This document shows, piece by piece, positions 34,279 through 43,461 of a stretch of 64,000 nucleotides of DNA. The position numbers and the translations under genes are program-made. Position 1 is the first letter of the stretch. The number at the start of each line of letters is the position of its first letter. The stretch is from positions 62,001 to 126,000 of the forward strand of contig NZ_JAAEAA010000010.1 of assembly GCF_010119545.1 (NCBI RefSeq). The letters are read 5' to 3'. Under the pieces are notes generated by a model. That model saw nothing but the letters and a program-made list of their open reading frames with translations. It made no database searches and had not been told where the DNA came from. This stretch comes from Pontibacter fetidus. Its GTDB lineage: Bacteria > Bacteroidota > Bacteroidia > Cytophagales > Hymenobacteraceae.

Positions 34279-37251
34279 TTATGATGGCAAAACAAAATAT
34301 AATATAAATTTAGTGCCATTGTTATTTTCATATTTAATCTCCCCGCCAAGCTTTTTAGTTAACGAGGCCACAAGTTGTAAACCGAAAGATTTTTGTTGGT
34401 TAAGCCCTTCAGCAGCGCCAATGCCATTATCCCATACCATCAGCTGGTAATGGTCATTTTCCAGTTGGTGGAGTTCTATCCCTAGCTTGCCGGTGGCAGC
34501 ATCCTGAAATGCATATTTTAACGAGTTAGAGATAAGTTCGTTCACAATTAACCCAAGTGTTATTGCCGAATCCAGGTCTATAGTTACATCAGGAATTTTG
34601 AGGTATAGGGTTACGTTTTCTTCTGACACGCCATAGGCGGCATACAGGCTTTCGCATATCTCCCTGAAATATTCTTCCAGGTTAATGTGCTCAAGGTTGT
34701 TATGGCGGTAAAGGCGCTCGTGCAGCAACGCCATAGACCGTACCCGGCTGCGTATGGCCTGCATAACTTCTTTGGTGGCCGGGTCTTGTATATGGCGGGC
34801 CTGCAGGTTAAGCAAACTGATCACGATCTGGAGGTTATTTTTTACGCGGTGGTGTACTTCCTGCAGCAGCAGTTCTTTTTCGCGGTGTTTGCGCTCCAGC
34901 ATCCGGGTCCGGTGATTTACACGCATCTCCAGCAGGGCATTCATTTTAACAAGGCTCTTTTCACGCAGCCGTACAACACTTATAACTATACCTGTAGCCA
35001 GCAAAAGCAAAATGCCTATAAACCACTCGCGCCGCCATACCGGCGGTATAACCGAGAACTTATAAGCCAGCGGTTTCTGGGTCCAGTAGCCATCGCTGTT
35101 CTGTGCTTTCAATTTAAACGTATAAGTGCCCGGCTCTAAATTGGCGTATGTAGCAAAAGACTGGTCGGTAGTTTCGGACCATTGCTGGTCGTGGCCGGTT
35201 AGCTTGTATTTGTACTTCACCCCGGCAGGTGCAGCCATGCTAATCCCCTGAAAATCGAAGGTAATGTGATTCTTTCTGAAAGGGAGGCGCAGGTTAACGG
35301 GTAACCCGGTTGCCGGATCAGTTTTAAAACCTTGTTTTTTCCAGTTGGTGGGGCGCATAAACAGGCTAATATCCGTGAGCATCAGCTCCGGCGAGGCTGT
35401 ATTGATGCGGTCCATTTCGGGGTTATACTGGGTTAGCCCTCGGGTAGTACCAAACCATACTTTCCCATCAGGCGTCTGGGTAATACCGTTGTTCGATACC
35501 TCAAATCCACTGAAACCATTTTCGCCGCCATAGGATCTGAACCTCAACTTTTGGGTCTGATGAAAGTAAGGCAGGTCTATTTTAAGCACATTGTTGTTGG
35601 TGCCCACCCATAGGTTGTTGCTTCGGTCGGTGTAAAGGGTTTTTATACCTTCGTTGGGCAGGCCGTTAGCAGAGGTAAACAATTTTGCTTTGCCGGTTTT
35701 TTCGTGGTAAGCCAGCAGGCCATAGTTGTAGCCGCCAAAGTATAGCCACCCGTTATTATCTGCAGCAACAGACATAACTCCGGCGAAAGGTTGTTTTAGC
35801 AGCTTAACTTTTTCTAACCGATTATTTTTAACCCGGTAAATGCCGTTATCGGTACCCACCCAAATTCTGTTCTGCCCATCCCGGAAAAGATGGTAAGCCT
35901 TGGTAAAACTATAGTTGCCCGCTACCGGTACCGCATGAAACGTATTGCCCTGCAGGTATGCTACGCCTGTAGAGGTGGCAGCCCATAACCTGCCCTGTGT
36001 ATCAGTAATTATAGTATATACTTCATCAGAGGGCAACCCTTGTGCGGTAGTATAATGATTGGCTTTGCCGGGCACTAAGTTCCAAATTCCCTGGCTTGTA
36101 CTTACCCAGACATCCTTCTCTGACTTTACCCACATACCATACAGGTTGGTGCCCGGCGGCCATACTTTAGCTTCCAGCATGGTCAGGTTACCATTCTGCA
36201 TGTAAGCGGCATCTCCGTTATCGGTGCCAAACCACAGGCGTCCTTTGGTATCCTGGGCCAGGGCCGTAATTTTTGGGTCTTTTATATCTCCCAGTTCAAA
36301 AAAGTGCAGAAACCATTGCGCTTTGCATTGCTGCAAACCATAGCCTTCATTTCCTATCCAGATGTTATTCTCCTTATCTACATACAGCGATGTAATATGC
36401 AAAGAGGTTAGGCCATTTGCTTTGGTCAGGTGCTTTATTTCATCGCCGTCGATCTTTAAAATACCACTCTGCTGTAGGCCTATAAGCATTTTGCCATACC
36501 CATCTTTTACAAAATCTGAAACAGCCGCATCGGTAACGGAAGGTGGTAACGGGAGTGTAGTTACCTTGTCGTCAGTAACTACAGCAGGCCCTTCTGTGGT
36601 GCCCACCCATACGTTATCGGTGCCAGGCTCGGCGTAGATAACTGTAACATTGTTGGATGGTAAACTATAGCTTTCGCTGGTGAAGTGCTGGAGCTTATCT
36701 TGCTGTAATCTATAAAGCCCTTTGTTTTTGCTACCGGCCCACATAGCACCACCTGCACCGGGTAAGATAACCTGGTAGGGCTGTGCCGGAAAGTGAGGCG
36801 ACCTGTTAAATTTTTTGCCACTCCAGACGTAAATTCCCGAATCAGTTGCTACCCATAGTTTACCTAGCTTATCTTCGGTTATACTTGTTATAGCTGCAGC
36901 CGGAAGACCGTGGTTTGTGTTTAGTACAGTAAAGCTGACGCCGTTAAATCGGGTTAGTCCTTTGTCGGCACTTCCTATCCAGATGCGGTTGCGGCTATCC
37001 TGGAAAAGGCAGGTGGTGGTATTGCTGGCCAGGCCCTGTTGCTTGTTGTACGTATGGAAGGTGTTACCATCGAAGCGACTGACGCCCCCGAGTGTGGCCA
37101 CCCATAGTTGCATGCGCTGGTCCTGTATAATATCTACAACATTAGATTGCGGCAACCCGTCTGCTATAGTCCAGTTACGGAAATTATACTGCTGCGCGAG
37201 TACAGCATTTCCGGTAACCACCCAGAAGCACAAAAAACAAATAAGGCGCAT
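34279..37251 (-). CDS. Beta-propeller sensor histidine kinase (Y_Y_Y, HisKA_2 type)
   Basis: The start at 37251 (MRLICFLCFWVVTGNAVLAQ) gives a 990-aa protein with a signal peptide; the longer upstream start adds 11 unlike residues. Periplasmic blades of the two-component regulator propeller fill residues about 25-640 (repeated units such as LWVATLGGVSRFDGN and IWIGSADKGLTRF), followed by a Y_Y_Y domain and one helix near residue 744. The cytoplasmic part carries the EVHHRVKNNLQ phosphorylation motif of the HisKA_2 group near 800 and a HATPase with NELISNSLKYAF and DNGIG. The ligand is unknown. The next gene is a LytTR regulator. Confidence 0.9.
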   Translation of the reverse strand: MRLICFLCFWVVTGNAVLAQQYNFRNWTIADGLPQSNVVDIIQDQRMQLWVATLGGVSRFDGNTFHTYNKQQGLASNTTTCLFQDSRNRIWIGSADKGLTRFNGVSFTVLNTNHGLPAAAITSITEDKLGKLWVATDSGIYVWSGKKFNRSPHFPAQPYQVILPGAGGAMWAGSKNKGLYRLQQDKLQHFTSESYSLPSNNVTVIYAEPGTDNVWVGTTEGPAVVTDDKVTTLPLPPSVTDAAVSDFVKDGYGKMLIGLQQSGILKIDGDEIKHLTKANGLTSLHITSLYVDKENNIWIGNEGYGLQQCKAQWFLHFFELGDIKDPKITALAQDTKGRLWFGTDNGDAAYMQNGNLTMLEAKVWPPGTNLYGMWVKSEKDVWVSTSQGIWNLVPGKANHYTTAQGLPSDEVYTIITDTQGRLWAATSTGVAYLQGNTFHAVPVAGNYSFTKAYHLFRDGQNRIWVGTDNGIYRVKNNRLEKVKLLKQPFAGVMSVAADNNGWLYFGGYNYGLLAYHEKTGKAKLFTSANGLPNEGIKTLYTDRSNNLWVGTNNNVLKIDLPYFHQTQKLRFRSYGGENGFSGFEVSNNGITQTPDGKVWFGTTRGLTQYNPEMDRINTASPELMLTDISLFMRPTNWKKQGFKTDPATGLPVNLRLPFRKNHITFDFQGISMAAPAGVKYKYKLTGHDQQWSETTDQSFATYANLEPGTYTFKLKAQNSDGYWTQKPLAYKFSVIPPVWRREWFIGILLLLATGIVISVVRLREKSLVKMNALLEMRVNHRTRMLERKHREKELLLQEVHHRVKNNLQIVISLLNLQARHIQDPATKEVMQAIRSRVRSMALLHERLYRHNNLEHINLEEYFREICESLYAAYGVSEENVTLYLKIPDVTIDLDSAITLGLIVNELISNSLKYAFQDAATGKLGIELHQLENDHYQLMVWDNGIGAAEGLNQQKSFGLQLVASLTKKLGGEIKYENNNGTKFILYFVLPS

Positions 37252-37387
37252 ACAACAAATCCGGCAAAGCTGGAGAAGTACCAAAGGGCAACTATAACCA
37301 GGTTAGATTAATTAAACTTTTGCAAGTGTTTATTGTACTACGGAGATGTTCTGAAAAAGTAGGTGTTTAAGAAAAGGTTTCCGGAAA

Positions 37388-38488
37388 TTAGTGAACAGAT
37401 AGTATATCCTTGTAAATGGCAAGTGTATGCAGGGCTGTTTCTTCTTTTGCAAATTTGCGTACCCGCTGGCTTGCATTTGCAACTATAGCATTTCTTAAGT
37501 CAGGGTTGTTTATAAGCTGTAACGCCTTTTCTGCAAAAATTGCTGGTTGCTTAACAGGGGCAAGCATACCGGTTACGCCGTCTTCTACCATTTCGGGTAT
37601 GCCGCCCGTAGCAGAGGCCACAACAGGCACGCGGCTAGCGAATGCATCCAGCACGGTTGTTCCCAGGCCCTCTTTTATAGTTGTAAAAACAAACATATCC
37701 AGTTCCGGCATAACCTGGTGTACATTCTTCAGGAACCCAGTAAACACCACATTCTCCCACAGGCCAAGGTCAGTGGCATATTTTTTTACTTCCTGCTCTA
37801 GTTTACCAGTGCCAATAGCAAAATAGGTAGCCTTTACGCCTTTTTCTTTCAGGAGCTTTGCTGTTTCCAGAAAGGTAAAGTAATCTTTGTGTACATCTAT
37901 CGCTGAGATATTGCCAATGAGCAGGTTGTTGGCCGGGATATTATAAGTACGGCGCAGATAATCTGTTTTTATAGTTGGCAGGTCTTTAAAACGATCGAGG
38001 TTAATGCCACTGTACACAGTAACACATTTGCTGCTGTCTTTTATACTTTTTGCCAGTACGTCGCGCACTCTTTCCGAGATACAAATGATCCGTTTTATGC
38101 CATGGTAATTGTATTTATACTTCGATAGAAAGCTACTCCCAATCGGGAACTCGACACGCCTGCTAAGTACCAGTTTGCAGTTGGCTCCTAGTTTGTGCGC
38201 TAATACACCAATTGTATGCGCATGGCTGGCCTGCATGTGCACAAGTTCTATATGGTGCTTGTTAATGTAATCTTTTAACTGCAGCGCCGTAGGTATCGGG
38301 AAGATTTTATTGAAAGAGAGGGCGATATACGGAAAGCCATTTTGCCTGCAATACTCCTCGAAAGCAGAGCCTTTGCGGCAGCACACATGGCAGGTTATGC
38401 CCAGGCGGCGCAATTCTTCCAGCAGGTAAGCTACCTGTTGTTCGCCACCGCGCCACGACTTTTCCGAAACCAACTGAAGTATACGCAT
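37388..38488 (-). CDS. GT4-family glycosyltransferase
   Basis: The 366-aa protein has the GT-B fold of family 4: an N-terminal half starting MRILQLVSEKSWRGGEQQVAYLL and a C-terminal half with GTGKLEQEVKKYATDLGL, the EX7E-like region KEGLGTTVLDAFASRVPVVA and GGIPEMVEDGVTG. Such enzymes move a sugar from a nucleotide sugar to lipid or glycan acceptors in the cytoplasm. It lies upstream of the kinase gene on the same strand but 100 bp away, so cotranscription is uncertain. Donor unknown. Confidence 0.9.
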   Translation of the reverse strand: MRILQLVSEKSWRGGEQQVAYLLEELRRLGITCHVCCRKGSAFEEYCRQNGFPYIALSFNKIFPIPTALQLKDYINKHHIELVHMQASHAHTIGVLAHKLGANCKLVLSRRVEFPIGSSFLSKYKYNYHGIKRIICISERVRDVLAKSIKDSSKCVTVYSGINLDRFKDLPTIKTDYLRRTYNIPANNLLIGNISAIDVHKDYFTFLETAKLLKEKGVKATYFAIGTGKLEQEVKKYATDLGLWENVVFTGFLKNVHQVMPELDMFVFTTIKEGLGTTVLDAFASRVPVVASATGGIPEMVEDGVTGMLAPVKQPAIFAEKALQLINNPDLRNAIVANASQRVRKFAKEETALHTLAIYKDILSVH

Positions 38489-38739
38489 GCCTGTTTACAG
38501 TTTACTGCCAGGTATAATTTTAGGAGCAGTTTGGCAAAAGTACAAGAAACAACTATAGCTTTTAACATCAGGCTGCAGCAGAAGTAAAGATTATAAAGTG
38601 CTATAGTATAAAAGTATGGCCAAAATATGAGCAATGTGCACGTTAAATGCGTATATGGCAGTTAAATACCTGCCTGCTGATAGTATGGCTTAGATAGTGC
38701 AACCCTGAAGTGGCAAGAGAGGTATGTAATTTAAATTCC

Positions 38740-38747
38740 TATATTTG
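38740..38747 (+). promoter_or_regulatory. Possible -7 element of the ECF sigma gene
   Basis: TATATTTG fits TAnnTTTG and lies 50 bp before the sigma ATG. No clear -33 element is seen. The rest of the 309-bp spacer (38489-38797) holds no gene that I can support. Confidence 0.3.
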
Positions 38748-38797
38748 CGTATAATACGCCATTGAGGGATTTTACTGATAGTATAAACCATACGTAG

Positions 38798-39391
38798 ATG
38801 AGCGAGCAAACAGGTAAACAATTGAGTAAAGAGGAAAAAGATGCCAGGTTCGAGGCCGAGTTACTGCCCGTGCTGGATCCTCTGTACAACTTTGCCTACA
38901 GACTCACCTTAGACGAGGACGACGCGAACGACCTGGTGCAGGAGACCTACTTAAAGGCATACCGCTTCTTTGACTACTTTGAACAAGGAACTAATGCCAA
39001 AGCATGGCTGTTCCGAATCCTGAAGAACTCATTTATTAACGAGTTCCGGAAAAAGAGCAAGCAACCCGCTAAGGTAGACTATAGCGAAGTAGAAGGGTAC
39101 TATAACACCGAAGACGTAGAAGGGGATAATGGCGTGGCCACAACAACCGACATGCGCTCCGAAAGTGTGCAGGACCTGATAGGAGATGAAGTGGCCAGTG
39201 CTTTAAATACCCTGCCCGTAGACTTCAGAACTGTGATTATACTTTGTGACCTGGAAGGGTTTACCTACGAGGAAATGGCCAAGATCCTGGACATCCCGAT
39301 TGGTACTGTACGATCCAGGTTGCACCGCGCGCGAAACTCCTTGAAAGAGAAACTAGAAAAATACGCTAAAACTATGGGTTATAACAGTTAG
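38798..39391 (+). CDS. ECF-type RNA polymerase sigma factor
   Basis: The 197-aa protein has region 2 (LYNFAYRLTLDEDDANDLVQETYLKAYRFFDYF, residues about 30-65), an acidic linker, and region 4 with FRTVIILCDLEGFTYEEMAKILDIPIGTVRSRLHRAR (residues about 145-185). This form is well conserved in Bacteroidota. A zinc-type anti-sigma gene starts 25 bp downstream. The order sigma, anti-sigma, gmk, nadD on one strand suggests read-through into housekeeping genes. Confidence 0.95.
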   Translation: MSEQTGKQLSKEEKDARFEAELLPVLDPLYNFAYRLTLDEDDANDLVQETYLKAYRFFDYFEQGTNAKAWLFRILKNSFINEFRKKSKQPAKVDYSEVEGYYNTEDVEGDNGVATTTDMRSESVQDLIGDEVASALNTLPVDFRTVIILCDLEGFTYEEMAKILDIPIGTVRSRLHRARNSLKEKLEKYAKTMGYNS

Positions 39392-39416
39392 TAAAATACT
39401 TAAGAGTTGAGTTAAG

Positions 39417-39698
39417 ATGGAATCGAAATTTACGGAAATGTATCAGAAAGAACCTGCCGATGAGAAGGATGGAGCGTGTGGGCAAGTGGCAGACCTGCTG
39501 GACTCAGTTGTAGACGGGGAAGCGTCTGCAGAAGAGCAAAGCTTCTTTAATAGCCATCTTGAAGAATGCGTGAGCTGCTTCGAGAACCATCAGAAGCAAA
39601 AACTCCTTAAAAGCCTTATTAGTGGTCACCTCAAGCGTGTTATAGTGCCCGAGAGCCTGGCACTGACCATTAAAGCCAAAATACAGGAAACAATTTAA
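39417..39698 (+). CDS. Zinc-binding anti-sigma factor (ZAS type)
   Basis: The 93-aa protein carries the H-x3-C-x2-C motif in SHLEECVSC near residues 47-54, with an upstream Cys (KDGACGQV) that can complete the metal site. There is no membrane helix, so it is a soluble anti-sigma factor of the RsrA-like build. It probably binds the sigma factor encoded just upstream and may sense redox state or metals. It ends 8 bp before gmk, so it is likely in the same transcript. Confidence 0.8.
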   Translation: MESKFTEMYQKEPADEKDGACGQVADLLDSVVDGEASAEEQSFFNSHLEECVSCFENHQKQKLLKSLISGHLKRVIVPESLALTIKAKIQETI

Positions 39699-39706
39699 AC
39701 ACCCTG

Positions 39707-40291
39707 ATGCAAGGAAAGATCATTATCTTCTCGGCGCCCTCCGGTGCCGGTAAAACCACCATTGTAAAGCACCTGCTTAGCGTAAACCCAAATCTAGGCT
39801 TCTCCATATCTGCCTGCACCCGCGACAAGCGTGGCCGCACCGAAGTAAACGGAAAAGACTATTATTTTATCACCCCGGAAGATTTTAAGAAACGGATTGG
39901 TAATGATGAATTTGTGGAGTGGGAAGAAGTATACGAAGGCGCCTTTTATGGCACACTTAAATCAGAAATAGAGCGCATCTGGCAAAGTGGCAAACACGCC
40001 ATACTGGATGTAGACGTTAAAGGAGGATTAAGTATAAAGCATTTTTACAAAGAAAGAGCACTTGCCGTTTTCGTAAAGCCACCTTCTATTGAGGAACTGG
40101 CCAACCGTTTACAAGCCCGCAACACCGATTCGGCATCAAGTATCAGCAGTCGCGTTTTTAAAGCTAAATTTGAGATGGGCTTTGAAGATCAGTTTGACGA
40201 GGTGGTAGTGAATGACAACCTGGAAGCTGCCTGCGCCAAAGCCGAAAAACTGGTAAACGATTTCCTGAAGTCAGAGCCGGCCATAGTATGA
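39707..40291 (+). CDS. gmk: Guanylate kinase
   Basis: Gmk phosphorylates GMP to GDP with ATP. The 194-aa product has the P-loop IIFSAPSGAGKTTIVKH, the GMP-binding segment with STRDKRGRTEVNGKDYYF and EWEEVYEGAFYGT, and the lid region IEELANRLQARNTDS. Length is normal. It lies in a tight run with the anti-sigma gene upstream and overlaps nadD by 4 bp (ATGA), so nadD translation is coupled. Confidence 0.97.
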   Translation: MQGKIIIFSAPSGAGKTTIVKHLLSVNPNLGFSISACTRDKRGRTEVNGKDYYFITPEDFKKRIGNDEFVEWEEVYEGAFYGTLKSEIERIWQSGKHAILDVDVKGGLSIKHFYKERALAVFVKPPSIEELANRLQARNTDSASSISSRVFKAKFEMGFEDQFDEVVVNDNLEAACAKAEKLVNDFLKSEPAIV

Positions 40292-40860
40292 AGGTAGGGC
40301 TACTGTTTGGTTCTTTTAACCCGATCCATACCGGCCACCTGATTCTTGCCAACTACATGGCCACCAACACCGACTTGGATACGGTTTGGTTGGTAGTGTC
40401 GCCGCAAAACCCGTTTAAGCCTAGCAATACGCTGCTGCACGAGTTCGACAGGCTACACATGGTAACACTGGCTATTGCAGATAATCCGAATCTGGGTGTA
40501 TCGAACATCGAGTTCAGTATGCCCAAGCCAAGCTATACGATAGATACGCTTACCTATTTGCAGGAGAAGTATCCGAGTTATGAGTTTGTGCTGATCATGG
40601 GGGAGGATAACCTGGCCTTGTTTCCGAAGTGGAAGAACTACGAGCGCATCCTGGAATATCATCAGGTATATGTGTACCCGCGCTCCGGTTCTGTGCTGGA
40701 AGAAATAGCTACTTATCCGAACATGAAGTTTGTGAAAGCACCTATTCTGGATATTTCAGCTACGTTTATCAGGCAGTGTATCCGGGAAGAGAAAAGCATA
40801 AAGTACATGGTGCCCGACGAGGTGATTGCATACATCAAGGTCCATAAGCTGTACCAGTAA
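40288..40860 (+). CDS. nadD: Nicotinate-nucleotide adenylyltransferase
   Basis: NadD joins nicotinate mononucleotide to AMP in NAD synthesis. The 190-aa product has the nucleotidyl transferase motif GSFNPIHTGH near residue 7 and the ISATFIR motif near the C-terminus (residues about 160-166). Length is normal. Its start overlaps the gmk stop. A strong terminator follows the stop codon within 10 bp. Confidence 0.97.
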   Translation: MKVGLLFGSFNPIHTGHLILANYMATNTDLDTVWLVVSPQNPFKPSNTLLHEFDRLHMVTLAIADNPNLGVSNIEFSMPKPSYTIDTLTYLQEKYPSYEFVLIMGEDNLALFPKWKNYERILEYHQVYVYPRSGSVLEEIATYPNMKFVKAPILDISATFIRQCIREEKSIKYMVPDEVIAYIKVHKLYQ

Positions 40861-40866
40861 GTAAAC

Positions 40867-40913
40867 TATAGTTAAAAAGCCTGTTACGTAAAGTGACAGG
40901 CTTTTTAACTATA
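40867..40913. terminator. Terminator after nadD with repeat-extended stem
   Basis: An 18-bp perfect stem (40867-40884 with 40896-40913) includes TATAGTTAAAAAGCCTGT. The outer bases of both arms are copies of the AACTATAG repeat, so the repeat lengthens the hairpin. It has A and T runs on both sides. Confidence 0.9.
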
Positions 40914-40999
40914 CTAGCTTTCTCTACTTCGATGCTTGCTTTCGTTTTCTAAAAGCAAAAACTATAGTTGTCTTTAGCAATTCAAAACACAGTGTCGCT

Positions 41000-41269
41000 T
41001 TAATTGGCATCCAACTGCGATTTCATGGCTTTTAGTTCGTGCTCAGCAGCTTTTAACCTGGCCTTGGCCGCTTTCTCCCGCTGAATGGCCTCATCTGCTA
41101 AACGCTTCAGGTCTTTGTGCTCTGATTCAAGGCGTTCTATTTCTTCCTGTTGCTTGCGTATGTTGGGGTCGCTGGAGTAGCTATTGCCACCAATAATGGA
41201 ACAGCCAACTATAAACGGGAACACAAGTATCAGTAAACCTGCAAGTGCTTTTGTATAAAATCTTTCCAT
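41000..41269 (-). CDS. Coiled-coil lipoprotein
   Basis: The 89-aa product has a signal and lipobox IVGC (Cys23), then a long heptad-rich helix (KQQEEIERLESEHKDLKRLA and onward to MKSQLDAN) that looks like a coiled coil. It resembles small Lpp-like or Braun-type helical lipoproteins in build only. Family is not recognised. It stands alone between two terminators, downstream of frr on the same strand. Confidence 0.75.
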   Translation of the reverse strand: MERFYTKALAGLLILVFPFIVGCSIIGGNSYSSDPNIRKQQEEIERLESEHKDLKRLADEAIQREKAAKARLKAAEHELKAMKSQLDAN

Positions 41270-41360
41270 AGTTATAAGAGTTATAGTTTACACCTGTTTA
41301 CGGGTTTAGGATGCAGTAGTTGAAATTGCAGTTTAACAGCAGTTGTACGCATAAGTAGGC

Positions 41361-41399
41361 AAAACAAAAGGCCCCGCTGTTTGACACAGCGGGGCCTTT
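41361..41399. terminator. Terminator after frr/pyrH
   Basis: A 14-bp GC-rich stem (AAAGGCCCCGCTGT with its complement, 41367-41380 and 41386-41399) with A-rich flank, so T-rich on the minus strand. It lies 21 bp after the frr stop. Confidence 0.9.
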
Positions 41400-41420
41400 A
41401 AAATTATAGTTGAGCTATAC

Positions 41421-41984
41421 TTAGATCGTCATAATCTCTGCTTCTTTTTTGGTAAGCAGTTCATCAATTTTCACGATATAAGCATCCGTCATTTTCTGTA
41501 CTCTGGTTTCTGCGTCACGCACAGCATCTTCTGAAGTGCCTTCTTTCTGCAGTTTGCGCAGCGAGTCGTTCACGTCTTTACGGATGTTGCGGATAGCTAC
41601 TTTACCAGACTCTGTATCGTTTTTAACCTGTTTTACCAGTTCGCGACGGCGTTCTTCTGTAAGTGCCGGAATGTTAAGGCGAATAGCATCGGCTTCCTGC
41701 TGCGGGTTAAGGCCAAGGTCGCTGTTCTTAATAGATTTGTTGATCTCGCCCAGCATGTTCTTTTCCCAAGGCTTGATAAGAATGGTACGTGCATCCGGAG
41801 TGGCAACATTTGCAACCTGCGTAAGTGGAGTTGGCGTTCCATAATAATCAACTTTCAGGTGTTCTACCATAGCAGGAGATGCTTTGCCGGCTCTGATCTT
41901 TGTTAATTCTGCGCCAGTGTGCTGTACTGCTTTCTGCATAGACTCCTCTGCTTCGCTGAGGTAAAACTGAATTTCTTCCGTCAT
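41421..41984 (-). CDS. frr: Ribosome recycling factor
   Basis: Frr splits post-termination ribosomes together with EF-G. The 187-aa product shows the family pattern: AELTKIRAGKASPAMVEHLKVDYYGTPTPLTQVA, then ARTILIKPWEKNML, INIPALTEERRRELVK-like LNIPALTEERRRELVKQ, and a Lys/Glu-rich long helix. Length is normal. It is downstream of pyrH with a 91-bp gap and shares its strand, the usual pyrH-frr order. Confidence 0.97.
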   Translation of the reverse strand: MTEEIQFYLSEAEESMQKAVQHTGAELTKIRAGKASPAMVEHLKVDYYGTPTPLTQVANVATPDARTILIKPWEKNMLGEINKSIKNSDLGLNPQQEADAIRLNIPALTEERRRELVKQVKNDTESGKVAIRNIRKDVNDSLRKLQKEGTSEDAVRDAETRVQKMTDAYIVKIDELLTKKEAEIMTI

Positions 41985-42075
41985 ATCAATTGTAGCTTAA
42001 GATTCTTGTTAAACTATAGTTAATCGTTGTGGTTGCAAAAATACTAAATTTTATCACTTTATACTTTTGGCCTGG

Positions 42076-42795
42076 TTACACCGCCTCGTCCATCGAAACC
42101 AGAGTACCAATTTTATCGCCCTGCACAATGCGCTTCAGGTTACCTGCCGTGTTCATATCAAATACAATAATAGGCAGGTCGTTTTCCTTGCAAAGCGTGA
42201 AAGCCGTCATGTCCATTACGTTCAGGCCTTTCTCAAACACATCTTTAAACGAAATGTCAGAGTAGAAAATAGCATTCGGGTCTTTCTCCGGATCGGCAGA
42301 ATAAATGCCGTCTACGCGTGTTCCTTTTAAAACTACCTCAGCCTCTACTTCAATAGCGCGTAAGCTAGCCGCAGAGTCGGTTGTGAAGTATGGGTTACCG
42401 GTACCGGCACCGAAAATTACCACGCGGCCTTTCTCTAAGTGGCGCACTGCACGGCGGCGTATGTAAGGTTCGCACACCTGCTGTATGTTAAGCCCGGAAA
42501 GCAAACGTGTATAAACACCTAATTTTTCTAAAGCACTTTGTAAAGCCATGCTGTTAATAACAGTAGCCAGCATACCCATGTAGTCGCCTTGTACGCGGTC
42601 CAGCCCAACTTCTTCGGCTTGCACGCCCCTGAAAATGTTACCACCCCCGATAACTACTGCCACTTCTACACCCAGCGCTGCTACCTCTTTAATTTCCTGC
42701 GCATACTGCATCAACCGCTCAGAGTCGATACCGTATTGCTGCTCACCCATTAGCGCCTCACCGCTTAGCTTTAACAAAATTCTCTTATACTTCAC
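42076..42795 (-). CDS. pyrH: UMP kinase
   Basis: PyrH converts UMP to UDP and is allosterically regulated by GTP and UTP. The 239-aa product starts with [24 protein letters not shown] and has [13 protein letters not shown], the [22 protein letters not shown] block and [12 protein letters not shown]. These are the amino acid kinase fold motifs. Length is normal. It precedes frr, and the biotin carrier gene ends 83 bp upstream. Confidence 0.97.
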   Translation of the reverse strand: MKYKRILLKLSGEALMGEQQYGIDSERLMQYAQEIKEVAALGVEVAVVIGGGNIFRGVQAEEVGLDRVQGDYMGMLATVINSMALQSALEKLGVYTRLLSGLNIQQVCEPYIRRRAVRHLEKGRVVIFGAGTGNPYFTTDSAASLRAIEVEAEVVLKGTRVDGIYSADPEKDPNAIFYSDISFKDVFEKGLNVMDMTAFTLCKENDLPIIVFDMNTAGNLKRIVQGDKIGTLVSMDEAV

Positions 42796-42878
42796 GATCT
42801 ATAGTTTGTATAGTTTATGGATACTTTCTACTGTGTTTCGGGCGGCAGACGTGCTGCCCGGTTGGCAACACAAAAAAA

Positions 42879-43376
42879 TTAAAATAAGATCAGAACCTGG
42901 TTCTTTTCTACGTTCTGCTTTACGGCTACCTTTATCTCTTTTACCACACCATCACCCGGCGACTTCAGGATGTTCTCCATTTTCATCGCCTCCAGTATCA
43001 TGATCGGGTCACCTTTTTTTACTTCCTGGCCTGGTTGTACTTTAATCTCAAGTATAAGTCCGGGCATCGGCGCCTTTACATCATTCACTTTCTGGGCATT
43101 GGCATTACTCATACCCAGCTTATCCAGCAACAGGTCGAACTGGTCCTTAACGCTTACCGTATGGGTAGTTCCGTTTATCTTAAACGTGAAAGCTTTAGCC
43201 TGATAATCGGCCTGTACCAGCTCTGCAGTATAAGATTTATAGTTGTGAATAATGTGGTAGGTGTTGGCGCCTATTGGTGTGATATCCCAGTTGAAAGGAG
43301 TTTCGTTGAGAAGAATAGCATCTTTTTGTATGTCAACCTGCCATGTTTTGTCGTTAGCGGTTTTTACCTGCAGCAT
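42879..43376 (-). CDS. Biotin/lipoyl carrier protein of a carboxylase
   Basis: The 165-aa product carries the biotin attachment site in ILEAMKMENILKSPGDG (Lys in AMKM), preceded by MPGLILEIKVQPGQEVKKGDP, within a C-terminal biotinyl domain (residues about 95-165). Residues 1-90 form a separate beta-rich N-terminal part. It fits the biotin subunit of an acyl-CoA (propionyl- or methylcrotonyl-type) or oxaloacetate-type carboxylase, not accB. The carboxylase partners are not in the window. Confidence 0.88.
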   Translation of the reverse strand: MLQVKTANDKTWQVDIQKDAILLNETPFNWDITPIGANTYHIIHNYKSYTAELVQADYQAKAFTFKINGTTHTVSVKDQFDLLLDKLGMSNANAQKVNDVKAPMPGLILEIKVQPGQEVKKGDPIMILEAMKMENILKSPGDGVVKEIKVAVKQNVEKNQVLILF

Positions 43377-43461
43377 CTCTTATTTCTGGTTTTGGAGCCT
43401 AAAGATAGTTGAATTCTCAGAGTAATTTTAGAAATTGAAGTCAAAAATAAAACATCCCATC

